64,000 nt of DNA from Synechococcus sp. PCC 7336. GTDB lineage: Bacteria > Cyanobacteriota > Cyanobacteriia > Thermostichales > PCC-7336. The notes under the pieces were generated by a model. That model saw nothing but the letters and a program-made list of their open reading frames with translations. It was not told where the DNA came from and did no database searches. How positions within the stretch are numbered: position 1 is the first letter of the stretch; the number at the start of each line of letters is the position of its first letter. Both the position numbers and the translations under genes were made by a program. Shown in pieces: positions 27,682 through 37,146 of this stretch. Location: positions 4,772,008 to 4,836,007 of the forward strand of contig NZ_CM001776.1 of NCBI RefSeq assembly GCF_000332275.1, written 5' to 3'.

Positions 27682-28545
27682 CTACCGATGCTCCTGAAGC
27701 CAAGCCGCCAAATCGACCTCACTCGGAAAATCCAACAGTGCTTCCCCCAGCGCTTCCAAAGACGCGAGTGAAAGACTATCGATCTTTTGCTGTAGCTTGG
27801 GGGACAGATCTCCAAAGCGATGCTTTAGCTGACGCAAAACCACAGATAATTCTCCTTCGCGCTTGCCTTCGCGCTTGCCTTCGCGAAGGCCCTTGCTCCG
27901 ACCCCGCTCTTCCGCCGTCGAGACAATCTCTTGATAAATCGCCGACTCCTTCATCACATCCTCCCTCAGTACGCTCCGAATCAGCTCCTTCTCCAATACT
28001 AACCCTGCCAGAATCGCTGTAGAGGCCGCCACATCGGCCCGTTGCTCCCGATCGCCAATCGCCTCAATCCGTTCCGATACCTGCTGCAAGGTCTGCTCGC
28101 GATCGCCTGTCTGAGCCAACACCGCAAACGGCAGCAAACCCGGCAACTCTTGAAATTGCGAGGCGGGTACTTCCCAAATACGGATGACTTCAAACTCGTG
28201 ATGTATTCCGTCGCGATCGAAGCTGGTCTGGTAAACCAGTGGGGATTGCGATCGCCTTAGGTAAATGACCACCTGATGCACTCTCTTGTTGGGAAAGCGG
28301 CGGAATCCCCGTACCGCATAGTCCGTCATTCGGAACGGGATTTCTGCTTTGGGCTCCACTTGAAACTCGATTTGGAGCACGAGATCCCTCGACTCCAACA
28401 GCACTAACGAATCGGCATAGATGGGGCTGCTCAACAACTCTGCAAGCTCCAAACGAGCCAATTCAACCGGTTCCCCCAGCAGCCAAGTGGCAAGGTCAGC
28501 CGTAAAAGTTTCTGCGATGAATTTGCAAACGCTGTCGAAGGGCAT
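27682..28545 (-). CDS. Rpn-family PD-(D/E)XK nuclease with DUF4351 tail, copy A
   Basis: 287 residues. Residues 1 to about 110 form the Rpn/transposase-like nuclease domain (FIAETFTADLATWLLGEP, then ADSLVLL with a likely metal Asp and VLQIEFQ with the Glu-x-Gln). A C-terminal DUF4351 segment (LKHRFGDLSPKLQQKIDSL, then LLDFPSEVDLAAWL) follows a charged linker with repeats of REGK. Rpn proteins of E. coli promote RecA-independent recombination and are DNA endonucleases; cyanobacteria carry many of these genes. It differs from copy B in two residues (Pro2 for Ser, and Arg for Gln in SERIEAIG). Confidence 0.85.
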   Translation of the reverse strand: MPFDSVCKFIAETFTADLATWLLGEPVELARLELAELLSSPIYADSLVLLESRDLVLQIEFQVEPKAEIPFRMTDYAVRGFRRFPNKRVHQVVIYLRRSQSPLVYQTSFDRDGIHHEFEVIRIWEVPASQFQELPGLLPFAVLAQTGDREQTLQQVSERIEAIGDREQRADVAASTAILAGLVLEKELIRSVLREDVMKESAIYQEIVSTAEERGRSKGLREGKREGKREGELSVVLRQLKHRFGDLSPKLQQKIDSLSLASLEALGEALLDFPSEVDLAAWLQEHR

Positions 28546-28597
28546 TGCATTCCTATCCCTCGCGAGGTGATTGGGTTGGGGTCACAATCGCGATCGT

Positions 28598-29461
28598 CTA
28601 CCGATGCTCCTGAAGCCAAGCCGCCAAATCGACCTCACTCGGAAAATCCAACAGTGCTTCCCCTAGCGCTTCCAAAGACGCGAGTGAAAGACTATCGATC
28701 TTTTGCTGTAGCTTGGGGGACAGATCTCCAAAGCGATGCTTTAGCTGACGCAAAACCACAGATAATTCTCCTTCGCGCTTGCCTTCGCGCTTGCCTTCGC
28801 GAAGGCCCTTGCTCCGACCCCGCTCTTCCGCCGTCGAGACAATCTCTTGATAAATCGCCGACTCCTTCATCACATCCTCCCTCAGTACGCTCCGAATCAG
28901 CTCCTTCTCCAATACTAACCCCGCCAGAATCGCTGTAGAGGCCGCCACATCGGCCCGTTGCTCCCGATCGCCAATCGCCTCAATCTGTTCCGATACCTGC
29001 TGCAAGGTCTGCTCGCGATCGCCTGTCTGAGCCAACACCGCAAACGGCAGCAAACCCGGCAACTCTTGAAATTGCGAGGCGGGTACTTCCCAAATACGGA
29101 TGACTTCAAACTCGTGATGTATTCCGTCGCGATCGAAGCTGGTCTGGTAAACCAGTGGGGATTGCGATCGCCTTAGGTAAATGACCACCTGATGCACTCT
29201 CTTGTTGGGAAAGCGGCGGAATCCCCGTACCGCATAGTCCGTCATTCGGAACGGGATTTCTGCTTTGGGCTCCACTTGAAACTCGATTTGGAGCACGAGA
29301 TCCCTCGACTCCAACAGCACTAACGAATCGGCATAGATGGGGCTGCTCAACAACTCTGCAAGCTCCAAACGAGCCAATTCAACCGGTTCCCCCAGCAGCC
29401 AAGTGGCAAGGTCAGCCGTAAAAGTTTCTGCGATGAATTTGCAAACGCTGTCGAAGGACAT
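28598..29461 (-). CDS. Rpn-family PD-(D/E)XK nuclease with DUF4351 tail, copy B
   Basis: 287 residues, identical to copy A except at two positions by my comparison (MSFDSV start; SEQIEAIG). Same domain order: Rpn nuclease domain, REGK-repeat linker and DUF4351. Both copies look intact, so either could be active. The tandem arrangement would allow loss of one copy by homologous recombination. Neither overlaps a neighbouring gene; 84 bases separate its start from the right direct repeat. Confidence 0.85.
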   Translation of the reverse strand: MSFDSVCKFIAETFTADLATWLLGEPVELARLELAELLSSPIYADSLVLLESRDLVLQIEFQVEPKAEIPFRMTDYAVRGFRRFPNKRVHQVVIYLRRSQSPLVYQTSFDRDGIHHEFEVIRIWEVPASQFQELPGLLPFAVLAQTGDREQTLQQVSEQIEAIGDREQRADVAASTAILAGLVLEKELIRSVLREDVMKESAIYQEIVSTAEERGRSKGLREGKREGKREGELSVVLRQLKHRFGDLSPKLQQKIDSLSLASLEALGEALLDFPSEVDLAAWLQEHR

Positions 29462-29531
29462 TGCATTCCTACGCAGACCACCCAGCCATCATATTTGATG
29501 CCAGTGGCGATTGTGGTGTACTAGAGGATAG

Positions 29532-29732
29532 GTTGTTTGCGGCAATTGTCCCGGCAGGAGCCTCAGGTTAAGTTTGTGGTGGAGATTGAAAGCGATCGCG
29601 TCTTTCGCTATCAGCCTTTAGAAAATCTATTGAAAGCGATCGCCTAGCCCGATCGCGCTACAGTCTTCATCAAAGTCCTCTCCCTCACTAGCCGTGCTGG
29701 CGCGCAGTCCTTCCGAGTCACTACAACAGGGC
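29532..29732 (+). repeat. Direct repeat copy 2: ndhN 3' remnant and ldpA start
   Basis: Counterpart of 27428-27628. It contains an orphan C-terminal piece of ndhN ending in the same codons (LENLLKAIA, stop at 29645-29647) and then the genuine ldpA start. Copy 2 carries silent and missense differences from the working ndhN end, so it is drifting as a pseudogene fragment. Confidence 0.85.
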
Positions 29733-30785
29733 AGGTGGTTCAAGCTGATTGGCGGTGCTAGCCTGCACCACTTGCCGTCCGTGCGCAATTTAGCGTTCGT
29801 CTTTACGGCTGCAGGAGCGGACTGCATTGATGTCGCCGCCGATCCAGCAGTGATGCGAGCGGCGAGAATGGGTGTGGCTGCTGCATTGGAGCAATACCCC
29901 GACATCACGACCCCTTGGCTCATGGCCAGTTTTAATGACGGAGAAGATCCGCATTTTCGCAAAGCCACTGCGATCGCCCACACCTGCCCCAGCGATTGCC
30001 CCCAACCCTGCATCTCCAGTTGCCCTCCCCTGGCGATCGCCGCCACCGAGACAGGGATTTCAATCCATGCCCAGCTCTGCTACGGCTGCGGTCGCTGCGA
30101 ACCCCTCTGCCCCCACGATCTGATTCGCACTGAAAACTACCGCGTTGCAGCGGCTAGCACAATGCCGCAACTGGTGGCGATGGGGGTGCAGGCGATCGAA
30201 ATTCACACTCGCATCGGTCGAGAGCGGGAATTTGCCAGTTTGTGGCAGCAACTCTCGCCCTGGATTGGCTCTTTAGAGCTGGTGTCGGTGAGCTTTAACG
30301 ACGGCCGAGGACTGGCAGACTACTTGCAGGCCATCGTGGCCGAGATGCAACCCCTGCCTCGCCACCTGATCTGGCAGGTGGACGGTCGCCCCATGAGTGG
30401 CGATATTGGAGCGGGGACCACGCGAGCGACGTTGCGGTTGGCCGCTAAAGTCCTCGGGCTGGGCTTGCCGGGGTTCATTCAGTTGGCGGGCGGCACCAAT
30501 CCAACCACCATGCCCAAAGCCCGCCAGTTAGGATTGAGGGTGGCAGGAGCAGCCTTTGGCAGTTATGCTCGCCAACTGGTGGCAGAAGCCACCGACCCCA
30601 GCGAGAACGATCGCCCTCCGCTCGCATCTCAGTCCCCCGCGCTCGCAGAGGCGATCGCCAAAGCCCGCCATTTCGTCTCCCAAGTCAAAGGCTGGCCGGA
30701 GCCCGAGGAGCTCCCCCCTGCTGCGATCGCCAATGACCCACAGACTGCCCTCATACCGTTCGGCCCCTCGGGGTTTTATTCATGA
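29694..30785 (+). CDS. ldpA: LdpA-type iron-sulfur circadian/redox protein
   Basis: 363 residues from GTG 29694. LdpA (light-dependent period) binds two 4Fe-4S clusters and tunes the Synechococcus clock to redox state. The opening [20 protein letters not shown] is characteristic. Two ferredoxin-type cysteine clusters are visible, [15 protein letters not shown] and [15 protein letters not shown]. The remainder is TIM-barrel-like with [10 protein letters not shown]. The stop overlaps the next gene (ATGA, 30782-30785). Its first codons also occur in the upstream direct repeat at 27594-27628. Confidence 0.85.
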   Translation: MLARSPSESLQQGRWFKLIGGASLHHLPSVRNLAFVFTAAGADCIDVAADPAVMRAARMGVAAALEQYPDITTPWLMASFNDGEDPHFRKATAIAHTCPSDCPQPCISSCPPLAIAATETGISIHAQLCYGCGRCEPLCPHDLIRTENYRVAAASTMPQLVAMGVQAIEIHTRIGREREFASLWQQLSPWIGSLELVSVSFNDGRGLADYLQAIVAEMQPLPRHLIWQVDGRPMSGDIGAGTTRATLRLAAKVLGLGLPGFIQLAGGTNPTTMPKARQLGLRVAGAAFGSYARQLVAEATDPSENDRPPLASQSPALAEAIAKARHFVSQVKGWPEPEELPPAAIANDPQTALIPFGPSGFYS

Positions 30786-32557
30786 CTCTCCAGAACCACC
30801 CTCCCGACACCTCCTCCCCTGCCCCACTCGCCGCTTGGCCCAACCAACAGGACGTAACTGACGATCTCGATGCCTTGCTCGATATTTTGCCGCAACCGTT
30901 GCGAGAAGCCCTGATCGATCGCCCGAACAAAGCAGAGTTGGTGGAGGTGGTCTTAGACTTAGGACGACTGCCAGAAGCCCGCTTCCCGGGGTCGGCAGAA
31001 TATTTAACCCAAACCCCCATTCAGCGAGCAGAGCTCGATTACTGCATCCAGCGGGTGGGGGAATTTAGCGAAGACAACCGTGCGGGCATCGAGTCCACAC
31101 TGCACCGCATTAGTGCCATTCGCAATCGCCAGGGCACCATCATTGGCCTCACCTGTCGGGTGGGGCGATCGGTGATGGGCACCATCGATCTGATTCAAGA
31201 TTTGGTAGAGCAGGGGCGTTCTATCCTCCTACTCGGGCGTCCGGGGGTAGGCAAAACCACTGCGCTGCGGGAGATTGCCCGCGTATTGGCGGATGATTTT
31301 GAGAAGCGGGTGGTAATTATTGACACCTCCAATGAAATTGCGGGGGATGGAGATGTGCCCCATCCGGCGATCGGGCGGGCGCGGCGCATGCAGGTGGCCC
31401 GACCTTCGGAACAGCACAGGGTCATGATCGAGGCGGTGGAGAACCACATGCCCGAGGTGGTGATTATTGACGAAATCGGCACCGAATTAGAGGCATTGGC
31501 GGCTCGCACGATCGCCGAGCGAGGGGTTCAATTGGTGGGTACCGCCCACGGCAACCAGATTGCCAATCTGATTAAAAATCCCACCCTCTCCGATTTGATT
31601 GGGGGGATTCAGTCGGTCACGCTGGGGGATGACGAGGCACGGCGGCGGGGCAGCCAAAAAAGTGTGCTGGAACGCAAGGCTCCTCCCACCTTTGAAATTG
31701 CGGTGGAAATGCTGGAGCGCACCCGCTGGATAGTACATGCGGAGGTGGCTGAAACGGTGGATAATCTGCTGCGCAGGCGGGATGTCACCGCTGAGGTGCG
31801 CACTCTCGACGACAATGGCCAGATTGTGCGCGAATCCACAACGACTCCTGCCCCCAAGCGGGAGGTTCCGAGGGGCCGACGCGATCGCAACTTGCCAATG
31901 TACGACAGCCCAATGTATGGCAGCGGTCGAGGCGGTTGGCAGCGATCGGGGCGAATGGCTCCACTGCCATTGGAGGTAATACCCCATCCTGGTGCTCCCA
32001 GTCCTGACAGTTGGATGAACGTCGTGCCGGTGGCTGAGGAGGATGGCGGGTTGAGCGGTACGACCGTGTATCCCTATGGGGTGAGCCGGTTTCACCTCGA
32101 ACAGGCGATTCAAACGCTGCATTTACCGGTGCGGATTACTAAGGATATCGACACTGCCGATCTGGTGCTGGCCTTGCGATCGCACGTGCGCAATCGTTCT
32201 AAAATTCAGCAGTTGGCTAAAGCTCGCAGCATTCCCATTCACACTTTAAAGGCCAATACCTTGCCTCAGATTACGCGAGCACTGCGTCGCATCTTGCAGA
32301 TTGACGAGCCGCCCTCTTCCCCCGAGACGGATTTGGATGCGTTTATGTTTGGGGATTCGGAAGACGAGATGGAGGCGTTGGAGGAGGCGCGCTTGGCGGT
32401 CGAGCAGATTGTGATTCCGAAGGCGCAGCCGGTGGAGTTATTGCCGCGATCGGCCTCAATTCGGCGGATGCAACACGAGTTAGTGGAGCACTATCACCTC
32501 AGCTCGAAGAGTTTTGGCGAAGAGCCCAATCGGCGCATTCGTATCTATCCTGCCTAG
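30782..32557 (+). CDS. Ycf45-like AAA ATPase with R3H domain
   Basis: 591 residues. The N-terminal half is a SpoIIIAA/Ycf45-type P-loop ATPase with Walker [16 protein letters not shown] (near residue 156) and Walker [13 protein letters not shown] (near 222). The C-terminal third has an R3H nucleic-acid-binding segment ([24 protein letters not shown]). The family is conserved across cyanobacteria and in red-lineage plastid genomes as ycf45, with unclear function, possibly nucleic-acid related. Translationally coupled to ldpA by a 4-base overlap. Confidence 0.85.
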   Translation: MTLQNHPPDTSSPAPLAAWPNQQDVTDDLDALLDILPQPLREALIDRPNKAELVEVVLDLGRLPEARFPGSAEYLTQTPIQRAELDYCIQRVGEFSEDNRAGIESTLHRISAIRNRQGTIIGLTCRVGRSVMGTIDLIQDLVEQGRSILLLGRPGVGKTTALREIARVLADDFEKRVVIIDTSNEIAGDGDVPHPAIGRARRMQVARPSEQHRVMIEAVENHMPEVVIIDEIGTELEALAARTIAERGVQLVGTAHGNQIANLIKNPTLSDLIGGIQSVTLGDDEARRRGSQKSVLERKAPPTFEIAVEMLERTRWIVHAEVAETVDNLLRRRDVTAEVRTLDDNGQIVRESTTTPAPKREVPRGRRDRNLPMYDSPMYGSGRGGWQRSGRMAPLPLEVIPHPGAPSPDSWMNVVPVAEEDGGLSGTTVYPYGVSRFHLEQAIQTLHLPVRITKDIDTADLVLALRSHVRNRSKIQQLAKARSIPIHTLKANTLPQITRALRRILQIDEPPSSPETDLDAFMFGDSEDEMEALEEARLAVEQIVIPKAQPVELLPRSASIRRMQHELVEHYHLSSKSFGEEPNRRIRIYPA

Positions 32558-32646
32558 TTAGCAAAACTCCGCTCTCGCGGACAGAATGGTCAGATGCAGC
32601 TCAAGGACCCAGGATTCGTGGGACTCGAACGTCAAACCCCCTCAGC

Positions 32647-33079
32647 TCAAGCACTGTCTTCCGTCTTTTGATTTCGATTCGCCATATATCGTGCCACAAA
32701 GAGCTGTCGTGCAAAGTCATATAGTTGAAAATCTAGTGCATTACATCGACGGATTTCAGAGATCTCAAAATCACTCAACTCAGCAATTTTAGGTCTTACT
32801 TTTGTTTTAGTCTTTACGTCTCGAACAGCAGTGTTTTGAAAGCCGTGTCGATCGCAGAACCACGACTGATACTCAGACAAAAATTCCAAAATTCCAAAGC
32901 TGTCAAAATTGTGGGTGAGGTTATGCTTAGCGATCTTCAGCAGATTGCGTTCCCCAATCGAACCTCCGTATAAACCCAAGATACGATTTACAGGAAATCC
33001 TGCGATATATTTCGTTTGTTGGTTTTGATGTTTAGCTAATTGATAAAATTCAACCAGGCTAAAGCGCTTGGCATCTCTT
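32647..33079 (-). pseudogene. C-terminal remnant of a sulfotransferase-like gene, cut by IS5
   Basis: About 144 residues of genuine-looking sequence: KYIAGFPVNRILGLYGG, IGERNLLKIAKHNLTHNFDSFG, and LDFQLYDFARQLFVARY. The last block resembles C-termini of bacterial sulfotransferase-family (Sulfotransfer_2-like) proteins. The N-terminal part, with the PAPS-binding motif, is absent because the IS5 element begins at 33081. On the far side of the IS the same frame continues for only about 20 codons before a stop, so the upstream half was probably already degraded. The sulfotransferase assignment is tentative. Confidence 0.5.
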
Positions 33080-33080
33080 A

Positions 33081-33941
33081 GAACGTGTCTGAAAAGTCTC
33101 AAGCCAGCCTACGAAGCATGAGATTGACCATAGCAGCGTAAAGCATCGTCTCACTCGTAGTGGGCAAATATTCGTAGTCCTTGCTCAAGCGACGGTATCG
33201 ACCAAACCAGGCAAAGGTGCGCTCAACCACCCATCGCCGAGGTAAAAGCTGGAACCCTTTTTGCTCAGCAGGCCGTTGTACGACTTCAATAGTCCAGCCA
33301 AACGCTTGCTCAACCCAAGCCACAAAAGATTTGCCACCAAAGGTTTTATCGGTCCAAATCAATTGCAAGCAACTCCACATACTGGCAAACCAAATCCCCA
33401 GCAAGGTGAGGCCGTCATGGTCGGAGCGTCGGGCACTGTGGACCTTGGCACCCAGCAGTAGACCCATCGTATCAACCAGGATAGTGCGCTTGCGACCTTT
33501 AACTTTTTTGCCTCCATCAAAGCCTGTTTCTTGAGCGGCACCAGCTGTTTTGACCGATTGGGAATCCAGGCAGGCTGCCGAGGGAGAAGGATTGCGCCCC
33601 ACCGTTTCTCTCAGTTGCTGGCGCAGAGCATGGTTGAGAGCTTCCCAGGTGCCATCGGCTTCCCACTGACGGAAGTAATGGTAGACCGTTTGCCAAGCGG
33701 GGAAGTCGTGGGGCAGCAGACGCCAGGCACATCCGGCTCTCAACAGATAGAAGATGGCATTGACCACTTCGAAAACGTTGACGCTGCGGGGACGACCGCC
33801 TGGCTTAGCTGGCGGTAATAGCGGAGCTAGAAGCTCGCACTGGGCAGGGGTTAGATCGGTGTCGTAGGATTGGCATGTCATTGGTTGGGAGGCTCTAACT
33901 CAGCCTCTCAACTTTATCTGCTGACCTTTTCAGACACGCTC
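33081..33941 (-). mobile_element. IS5-family insertion sequence, apparently complete (861 bp)
   Basis: The ends are imperfect inverted repeats: GAACGTGTCTGAAAAG at 33081 and, read on the other strand, GAGCGTGTCTGAAAAG from 33941. A TA flanks each side (33079-33080 and 33942-33943), consistent with a 2-base target duplication. One intact transposase fills the element. It lies against the sulfotransferase remnant. Confidence 0.85.
33099..33881 (-). CDS. IS5-family DDE transposase
   Basis: 260 residues in a single frame. The DDE residues are visible in CLDSQSVKTA (first Asp), LIWTDKTFGG (second Asp) and WVVERTFAWFGRYRRLSKDYE (Glu with the Y(2)R(3)E(6)K-type signature). The N-terminal helix-turn-helix region (LTPAQCELLAPLLPP) and the GCAWRLLPHDFPAWQTVYHYF block are typical of the IS5 group with DUF4096-like N-terminus. 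No frameshift is seen, so the element may be active. Confidence 0.92.
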   Translation of the reverse strand: MTCQSYDTDLTPAQCELLAPLLPPAKPGGRPRSVNVFEVVNAIFYLLRAGCAWRLLPHDFPAWQTVYHYFRQWEADGTWEALNHALRQQLRETVGRNPSPSAACLDSQSVKTAGAAQETGFDGGKKVKGRKRTILVDTMGLLLGAKVHSARRSDHDGLTLLGIWFASMWSCLQLIWTDKTFGGKSFVAWVEQAFGWTIEVVQRPAEQKGFQLLPRRWVVERTFAWFGRYRRLSKDYEYLPTTSETMLYAAMVNLMLRRLA

Positions 33942-34309
33942 TAAGTGCAGAGATGATTGAACAGTATACGCAAGCCGCGATTGACTTGATTCTGAATGGC
34001 GTTCAAAACTCAAGCACCCACCACTAACTTTTAAACTACTGCCAACACCTGTAAGTGAAGCAGTATCACGGCCTTGAGGTTAGCGGTGCTAGATAGCCTC
34101 TCAACGAAGAGCAATAGTTTTGCCAAGCATCCGCTGCGGCAAATTATGGGGAGACGAGCTACTGGTTCTAACGTTTTCTGTGGTCGGAGTGTTTTTACTT
34201 ATTCAGGCAAACATTTTAATGCCTCATAACTTGCATCCCTGTTATCTATAGTTTATCTTTCGTCAGAAGATACACGTATTTACAACAAAATAATGCACTA
34301 TATCTACAG
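33942..34309. other. Intergenic stretch between IS5 and an IS66 remnant
   Basis: 368 bases, AT-rich, without a convincing gene. It may include decayed sulfotransferase sequence next to the IS5 end and an in-frame upstream extension of the IS66 reading frame from about 34250, without a recognisable start. Confidence 0.4.
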
Positions 34310-35766
34310 AAGCTTGCAGCAAAATACTGCAGCCAGCCGCTAGAGCTCGAAGCCCTGAAGCAACTGTGCCCCGAGCAGTTGGCCAAGCTAGTGCTGGAGC
34401 AGCAGCAAGTCATAGAGCAATTGCAAGCGCAGTTGGAGAAGTTGCGAGCCCAATTAAAGCTAGATAGCGAAACCTCATCCAAGCCCCCCTCAAGCAACCT
34501 GCTCAAGAAACCGGAAACGAGACCGGAAGCATCCACAGAGGCAGAGGGCAACAAACGAAAGCCCGGAGGCCAACCAGGCCATAGAGGAAAAACTCGTAAA
34601 GGGTTCGGTCGGGTGGATCGTTGTGAAATCCTGCGTCCGCAACAGTGCCAGGTGTGTGGCAGCCTCAGCTTTGCGGAGGAGCCCGTCAGGGTGCAAACCC
34701 AGCAAGTGGCGCAGTTGGTGGCCAATCCGATCGAAGTGGTGGAGTACCAGCGTCAGCGGTGCCAGTGTGCCCACTGCGGCCAGGAGCAAACCGCTGATTG
34801 GCCCAGCAGCATCGTGCCCGCTCAAGACCTGGGAGTGAGTTTACAAGCCATGCTGGTGTGGCTAGGCAACCTGGGGCACCTCCCCTATGAAAAGCAACAG
34901 GAATTTGTGCAAGAGCTGGGCGGTATCTCAATCGGTCTGGGAACATTACAGGCCACCAATAGTCGCATGGCAGATGCAGTGGAGCAGCCCGTAAACCAGT
35001 TATGGGATTGGGCCGTAGAGCAACCCCATGTGCATGTGGACGAAACTCCTTGGCCGGTCAAAGGAGTGAAAGAGTGGTTGTGGGTCGTGGCAGGCAATCT
35101 ATTTTGCCTCTTCCATGCCGCCGACACCCGCTCGCGTGCGGAGTTAGAGCAGCGTCTGGGGGAATCCGTTTGACGGGGTGCTCAGCAGCGATGATTACAG
35201 CGTTTACAACGGCTATGGGGCAGCGGCACAACAGAAATGTTTAGCGCATCTGCGCCACCATTTCCAACGGCTGGTGCGACTGGTGCGAGGCCAACAGGTC
35301 GAACTCGCACAAGTGTTTGTGGATTTAATTGACGAAGCCTTTGAGGCGTATCGGCACTGGCAACAGATTGCCGAGCGCGAGCAATGGAACCATTGGGCCT
35401 CAGAGTTTCAAGAACGGTTGGCGCAAGCGATTGCCCAGTGGTGGCCTCATGCTGGGCATGACGCGGGTAATCTGCTGCGCTCTTTGGAGAAAAAAGCAGC
35501 TCAGTGGTGGTACTTTCTCGACCATCCTGAGATCCCCCCCCGACAACAACTTGGCCGAGCGCTCGCTCCGCTTAGCGGTGACCAAACGCAAGGTCAGTGG
35601 GGGGTCGCGTTCTATGCGCCGTTTTGAGCAGACTGCTGACTTACTCAGTGTCATTCAAACCTGTCGCCGACAGGGCCGCTCAGCTATGCAATTTTTCCGA
35701 CAGGCCCTGACCGCTGCTCATCATACACGGCCGATTCCTTCTTTCATTCCTGAAATTCAGATCTGA
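34310..35766 (+). pseudogene. IS66-family transposase with two frameshifts
   Basis: Three collinear pieces of one IS66 TnpC-type transposase. The first, to about 35173, carries the coiled coil (LAKLVLEQQQVIEQL), the SKPPSSN and GGQPGHRGKTR blocks, zinc cysteines (CQVCG, CAHCG) and HVHVDETPW. The second, from about 35178 to about 35540, includes SSDDYSVYNGYG and CLAHLRHHFQRL. The third, from about 35540 to 35766, has NNLAERSLRLAVTKRKVSGGS and ends IPEIQI. The frame changes near 35173 and near 35545, close to a run of eight C. Accessory genes tnpA and tnpB and clear terminal repeats were not found. Confidence 0.8.
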
Positions 35767-35786
35767 ATCCTTACCTTTTAGCTACC

Positions 35787-36494
35787 ATGACAATTTCCTT
35801 GAAGCTTTTATTTGAAGAGATTCACCAGCTTAAGCACGAGGATGATTTGCGATCGCACCTTGCGGCCAAGGTTGGTGAGTACTTTGCGGCCAAGCGGTCG
35901 GGAATCTTTTTCTTTGACCAGCTTCTAGCCGAACGCAAGTTTCAAAGTGTTCTCAATATAGTCCTATCCCTTGAACATAATCCCCTAGCCCGCTACCTTG
36001 CAGAATGTCATACCCCCGTCCACGAAGGACTGGTGACAACACCCAAAGCTTGGAAGTCGATCTGTCCTCGTCCGGATCACTGGCATGTCATGGCAGGGCC
36101 GATTGTTAATGGCGGTCAGTTAATCGGTACGGTAGGTTGCACTCGTGAAAAATCGATGCCAGCCTTTGACACTCAGGATTTAGCCGATCTAGGCGCAGTT
36201 TGTTTGCATTTATCTACCTGGACTGCAACCGCGCGACTCGCGCGAAGCACAACGAGACCTCGGCAAGAACCATTGAGCACTAATCGGTTAACACCTCGTG
36301 AATTACAGATCGCACATTTGGTTGCTTTAGGACGAACCAATGCAGAAATCGGGAATGAACTTTGGATTACCGAAAATTCTGTCAAGCAGGCTTTGAAGCG
36401 AATGTTCCGTAAGCTAAGCGTTTCGTCTCGTACAGAAGTGGTCGTACAGCTCCACACCACACAACCCTCTATTGCAAGTAACGAGACGTCTTAA
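35787..36494 (+). CDS. LuxR-family transcriptional regulator with GAF-like sensor
   Basis: 235 residues. The N-terminal 150 residues look like a GAF sensor (GEYFAAKRSGIFFFDQ, then HWHVMAGPIVNGGQLIGTVGCTR). The C-terminal LuxR/GerE helix-turn-helix is clear: LTPRELQIAHLVALGRTNAEIG, then ITENSVKQALKRMFRKLSVSSRTEV. It starts only 20 bases after the IS66 remnant. Ligand and targets are unknown. It lies near an AraC regulator and an NTF2-like gene, a small regulatory cluster that may have been acquired. Confidence 0.85.
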   Translation: MTISLKLLFEEIHQLKHEDDLRSHLAAKVGEYFAAKRSGIFFFDQLLAERKFQSVLNIVLSLEHNPLARYLAECHTPVHEGLVTTPKAWKSICPRPDHWHVMAGPIVNGGQLIGTVGCTREKSMPAFDTQDLADLGAVCLHLSTWTATARLARSTTRPRQEPLSTNRLTPRELQIAHLVALGRTNAEIGNELWITENSVKQALKRMFRKLSVSSRTEVVVQLHTTQPSIASNETS

Positions 36495-36640
36495 TCGGGC
36501 TTGGTGTCAAACTCTCACCAGTAACCTTTCGCCTATGCCTTGGTCACTCTAATTAGCCGCATAACGTCGCCCATCACCCGCCGCAGATCAGCTTTGTAGC
36601 ATACCGATTAACTCTCAACGGCTGCTATACATGGGCGTTA

Positions 36641-37024
36641 TTAAGCACCGGGGCCAGACGATGAAAGTGGGCAGACTTCCATGCCTTTAATCAAGCCATG
36701 CTCAAAGGTGAAACGGTGGCCGACCTGCTCATCGGCAAGCACGGCTCCAGCCGGATCGCGCACGACCTGATGCACCTCGACCAAGACCTGCCCACCCTCC
36801 TCTAGGTGAAAGGCAACCGGCTCGGTGTGGGCATCGATCTCGTTCGACTGCTCCGTCCAGTAAGCGCGGACTTCTTCCGGCCCACGGACAAAACCACCCT
36901 TGAATGCTCTTGGCCAATGCACGTCGGGAGTCATGATGGCGAGGACGGCATCAAAGTCACGCGCGTTGAAGGCCGTGTACGCCGTGCGTAGCAGCTCGAT
37001 TTCTGGTGTCGGTCGATCTAGCAT
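36641..37024 (-). CDS. NTF2-like (SnoaL-type) small protein
   Basis: 127 residues from ATG 37024, with AGGAGA 9 bases upstream. The cone-shaped NTF2-like fold is suggested by IELLRTAYTAFNARDFDAVLAIMTPDVHWPR at the N-terminus and the later VEVHQVVRDPAG and HRFTFEHGLIKGMEV strands. Members include isomerases, hydrolases and ligand-binding proteins, so the activity is unknown. It is divergent from the AraC gene (122 bases between starts), which may regulate it. Confidence 0.8.
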   Translation of the reverse strand: MLDRPTPEIELLRTAYTAFNARDFDAVLAIMTPDVHWPRAFKGGFVRGPEEVRAYWTEQSNEIDAHTEPVAFHLEEGGQVLVEVHQVVRDPAGAVLADEQVGHRFTFEHGLIKGMEVCPLSSSGPGA

Positions 37025-37146
37025 AAACTTATCTCCTTTTGTGGACACCCCTACAGTAGGCGTAGCCTCAACCTGCCGTCTCATCCAATTCTGCTAAAGT
37101 TATCCCAATCCTGCTTAGGATGTGAAACCTTGACTGGGTAAGACCT

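Larger units (their letters stand above)
27652..29473 (-). repeat. Tandem duplication, two units of about 906 bases at 916-base spacing
   Basis: Unit 1 runs from GTGATTGGGTTGGGG (27652) to about 28557; unit 2 starts with the same bases at 28568 and runs to about 29473. The units differ by only a few bases, so the duplication is recent. Each carries one complete Rpn-family gene on the minus strand. Confidence 0.9.

Noticed and set aside
27652-29473. Composite transposon formed by the two Rpn genes
   Set aside because: Rpn proteins resemble PD-(D/E)XK transposase-like nucleases, but no terminal inverted repeats are seen at unit ends, so calling the pair a transposon is not supported.
31487-32122. 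211-codon minus-strand frame
   Set aside because: Antisense shadow of the Ycf45-like ATPase; no domain or start signal.
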